NCBI GenBank assembly: GCA_963810775.1
Contig: CAWEOT010000025.1
Span: forward strand, 310,001-374,000
Origin: DATBVX01 sp963810775
GTDB taxonomy: Bacteria > Pseudomonadota > Gammaproteobacteria > Steroidobacterales > Steroidobacteraceae
Length of the DNA stretch: 64,000 nt
Direction of reading: 5' to 3'
Part shown: positions 62,404-64,000 of the stretch, in pieces
Position numbering within the stretch: position 1 is the stretch's first letter
How the letters are laid out: each line of letters opens with the position of its first letter
Made by a program: the position numbers and the translations under genes
The notes under the pieces: generated by a model
Databases searched by the model: none
What the model saw: the letters and a program-made list of their open reading frames with translations, nothing else
Told to the model about the DNA's origin: nothing

Positions 62404-64000
62404 CCAGCGTATTTTCCTTTGGTCGGCGCTCGCACTCGTCCTGTGGCTCAACTACCAGGCATGGATGCACGACTATCATCCGCCGGCCCCGCCAGCGCCG
62501 GAAGCGACTGCGCGCTCAGGCGCAGCTTCAACACCAGCCACGCCGGGCCTCGACGCAAGCGTACCCGCGCCGCAGAGCACACCGACTCCTGCTGCCGAGA
62601 CCTCAACTCCTGCGCAGAGCGCGGCGAGTGTGCCAACGCCGCCGACGGAAGCGGCTCCACCAGGCTCGAGCGCCGGCAAGATCCATGTGCGCACCGACGT
62701 GCTCGATATGGACATCGCTCTGCAGGGCGGTCAACTGACGCGTGCTGATCTGCTCCGGTATCCACTTCAGAAGAAGCAGCCGGACATCAAGGTCCGCCTG
62801 TTCAACGATTCGCCTGCGGAGCCGTTATACGTGCTCCAGTCCGGGCTGACTGTGCAAGGGAACGGTGCGCGACCTGATCACCTCGCGACCTATGACGCGC
62901 CGGCGTCCGAGTACACACTCGCTGACGGGCAACAAGAGCTGAAGATCCCGCTCACCTGGAGCAACGACGCGGGAGTCACGGTTACCAAGACCTACACCTT
63001 CCAGCGTGGCAATTACGCCATTCAACTCGACTACTCGGTCGACAATCAGAGCAGCGCCGCCTGGAGCGGCGCTTCGTATCTGCAGATTCTGCGCCAGCAG
63101 CACAAGGTCGAGCGCTCGATGTTCAACGTCGAGAGCTACGCATTTTCCGGCCCTGCGGTCTATGACGGCACGCGCTATCAGAAACTCAAGATCGATGACG
63201 AGGACGATCGCAATTTCAATGCGACCGTCACGGATGGCTGGCTGGCGTCCATGCAGCACCACTTCGTCGCGGCAGTCGTGCCGGCCGCGAAGCAACCCTA
63301 CCAGTTCCGCCTTCAGGTCAAGGGCGAGGAGTATCTGTTCGGCGCCGTCGGACCGATGCAGAACGTTGCGCCTGGAGGGCACACCTCATTCGGTGAGACG
63401 GTGTTCGTCGGGCCGAAGTTGCAGGCCCAGCTCGAGCCGGCCGGACCGCGACTGGAGCTGGTCGCCGACTACGGCAAGCTCACCTTCATTGCGAAGCCGC
63501 TGTTTGGACTGCTGAGCTGGGTGCATGGCCTGGTGGGTAACTGGGGCTGGTCGATCATCATCGTCACCGCGCTGATCAAGCTGCTGTTCTATTGGCCGAG
63601 CCAGGTGAGCGGCAAATCGATGGCGAAGATGCGCGCGCTCACGCCGCGCATCAAGAACATCCAGGAGCGTTACAAGGACGATCGCGAGCAACTCGGCCGC
63701 GCAACGATGGACCTCTATAAGCGCGAGAAGGTCAATCCGCTGGCTGGCTGCATGCCGATTCTGATCCAGATCCCGGTTTTCCTCGCTTTCTACTGGGTGC
63801 TGCTCGAGAGCGTGGAGATGCGCCAGGCGCCCTTCTTGCTGTGGATCAACGATCTCTCGGTGCGCGATCCGTATTTCATCCTGCCGCTGATCATGGGGGC
63901 GGCGATGTTCGGTCAGTACAAACTGAATCCCACGCCACCCGACCCAATTCAGGCGAAAGTCTTCATGTTCATGCCGCTGATCATGACTTTCATGTTCGCC
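62396..64000 (+). CDS. yidC: Membrane protein insertase YidC (C-terminus cut by window edge)
   Basis: 535 residues are present. An N-terminal membrane anchor (MPSQRIFLWSALALVLWLNYQAWM) is followed by a proline/alanine/serine-rich linker (about residues 30-95), the periplasmic P1 beta domain and the insertase domain (FGLLSWVHGLVGNWGWSI, KMRALTPRIKNIQERYKDDREQLGRATMDLYKREKVNPLAGC). YidC inserts proteins into the inner membrane alone or with Sec. Usual E. coli length is 548, so only the tail is missing. It begins in an overlap with yidD. Confidence 0.97.
   Translation, partial: MPSQRIFLWSALALVLWLNYQAWMHDYHPPAPPAPEATARSGAASTPATPGLDASVPAPQSTPTPAAETSTPAQSAASVPTPPTEAAPPGSSAGKIHVRTDVLDMDIALQGGQLTRADLLRYPLQKKQPDIKVRLFNDSPAEPLYVLQSGLTVQGNGARPDHLATYDAPASEYTLADGQQELKIPLTWSNDAGVTVTKTYTFQRGNYAIQLDYSVDNQSSAAWSGASYLQILRQQHKVERSMFNVESYAFSGPAVYDGTRYQKLKIDDEDDRNFNATVTDGWLASMQHHFVAAVVPAAKQPYQFRLQVKGEEYLFGAVGPMQNVAPGGHTSFGETVFVGPKLQAQLEPAGPRLELVADYGKLTFIAKPLFGLLSWVHGLVGNWGWSIIIVTALIKLLFYWPSQVSGKSMAKMRALTPRIKNIQERYKDDREQLGRATMDLYKREKVNPLAGCMPILIQIPVFLAFYWVLLESVEMRQAPFLLWINDLSVRDPYFILPLIMGAAMFGQYKLNPTPPDPIQAKVFMFMPLIMTFMFA

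Overview
The window is a 64 kb piece of a GC-rich (about 60%, estimated by eye) gammaproteobacterial chromosome centred on the replication origin. Evidence for the lineage is the gene set and order rpmH-rnpA-yidD-yidC / dnaA-dnaN-recF-gyrB, the atpIBEFHAGDC operon, glnA-DUF4124-ntrB-ntrC, glyQS, tatABC and the 44-residue L34 protein. The family cannot be fixed from the sequence; a non-enteric lineage near Xanthomonadales/Nevskiales/Steroidobacterales is an inference. I see no insertion sequence, prophage, CRISPR array, rRNA or tRNA gene.

Layout, left to right. 0-9.7 kb: a frameshifted DUF6502 gene running off the left edge, a long non-coding gap, a yqjD/yqjE/yqjK-like membrane-stress operon, tonB, an outer-membrane barrel protein, a LysE exporter, a lipoprotein, glmS, glmU, and two tandem secreted paralogues of unknown function. 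9.7-20.7 kb: the nine-gene ATP synthase operon, then parB and parA, which are split by an opposite-strand cassette encoding an SPFH/band-7 protein and a tiny Arc-type DNA-binding protein; ParA carries a C-terminal tail made of eight hexapeptide repeats. 20-27 kb: rsmG sits at the end of a 2-methylcitrate-cycle operon (prpB-prpC-prpD), preceded by acuI, a metallo-beta-lactamase-fold hydrolase and a cytochrome c4; acuI would make propionyl-CoA from acrylyl-CoA and prpBCD would consume it.

27-43 kb: dtd-tatABC, a peptide-use cluster (POT transporter, M2 dipeptidyl-carboxypeptidase lipoprotein, OPT transporter), small membrane and metal-binding proteins, a ctpA-type protease, a GGDEF/EAL protein, envC, then a rhodanese-grxC-secB-gpsA run. 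43-51 kb: trmL and pyrD with overlapping divergent start codons, a glutathione transferase, an MscS channel, a GNAT enzyme, and the nitrogen-control genes ntrC, ntrB, DUF4124 and glnA, with a good sigma-54 promoter upstream of glnA.

51-64 kb: glyQS, an acyltransferase, then the origin block: gyrB, recF (two apparent frameshifts, two parS-like sites), dnaN, a candidate oriC with DnaA boxes, dnaA, and divergently rpmH, rnpA (no standard start codon; an AUC with an ideal ribosome-binding site fits), yidD and yidC (cut by the right edge). ParA/ParB, the two parS sites, DnaA and the candidate oriC together form the replication and segregation core. The usual rsmG-parA-parB block is about 40 kb away from yidC, so the conserved origin cluster has been rearranged here.
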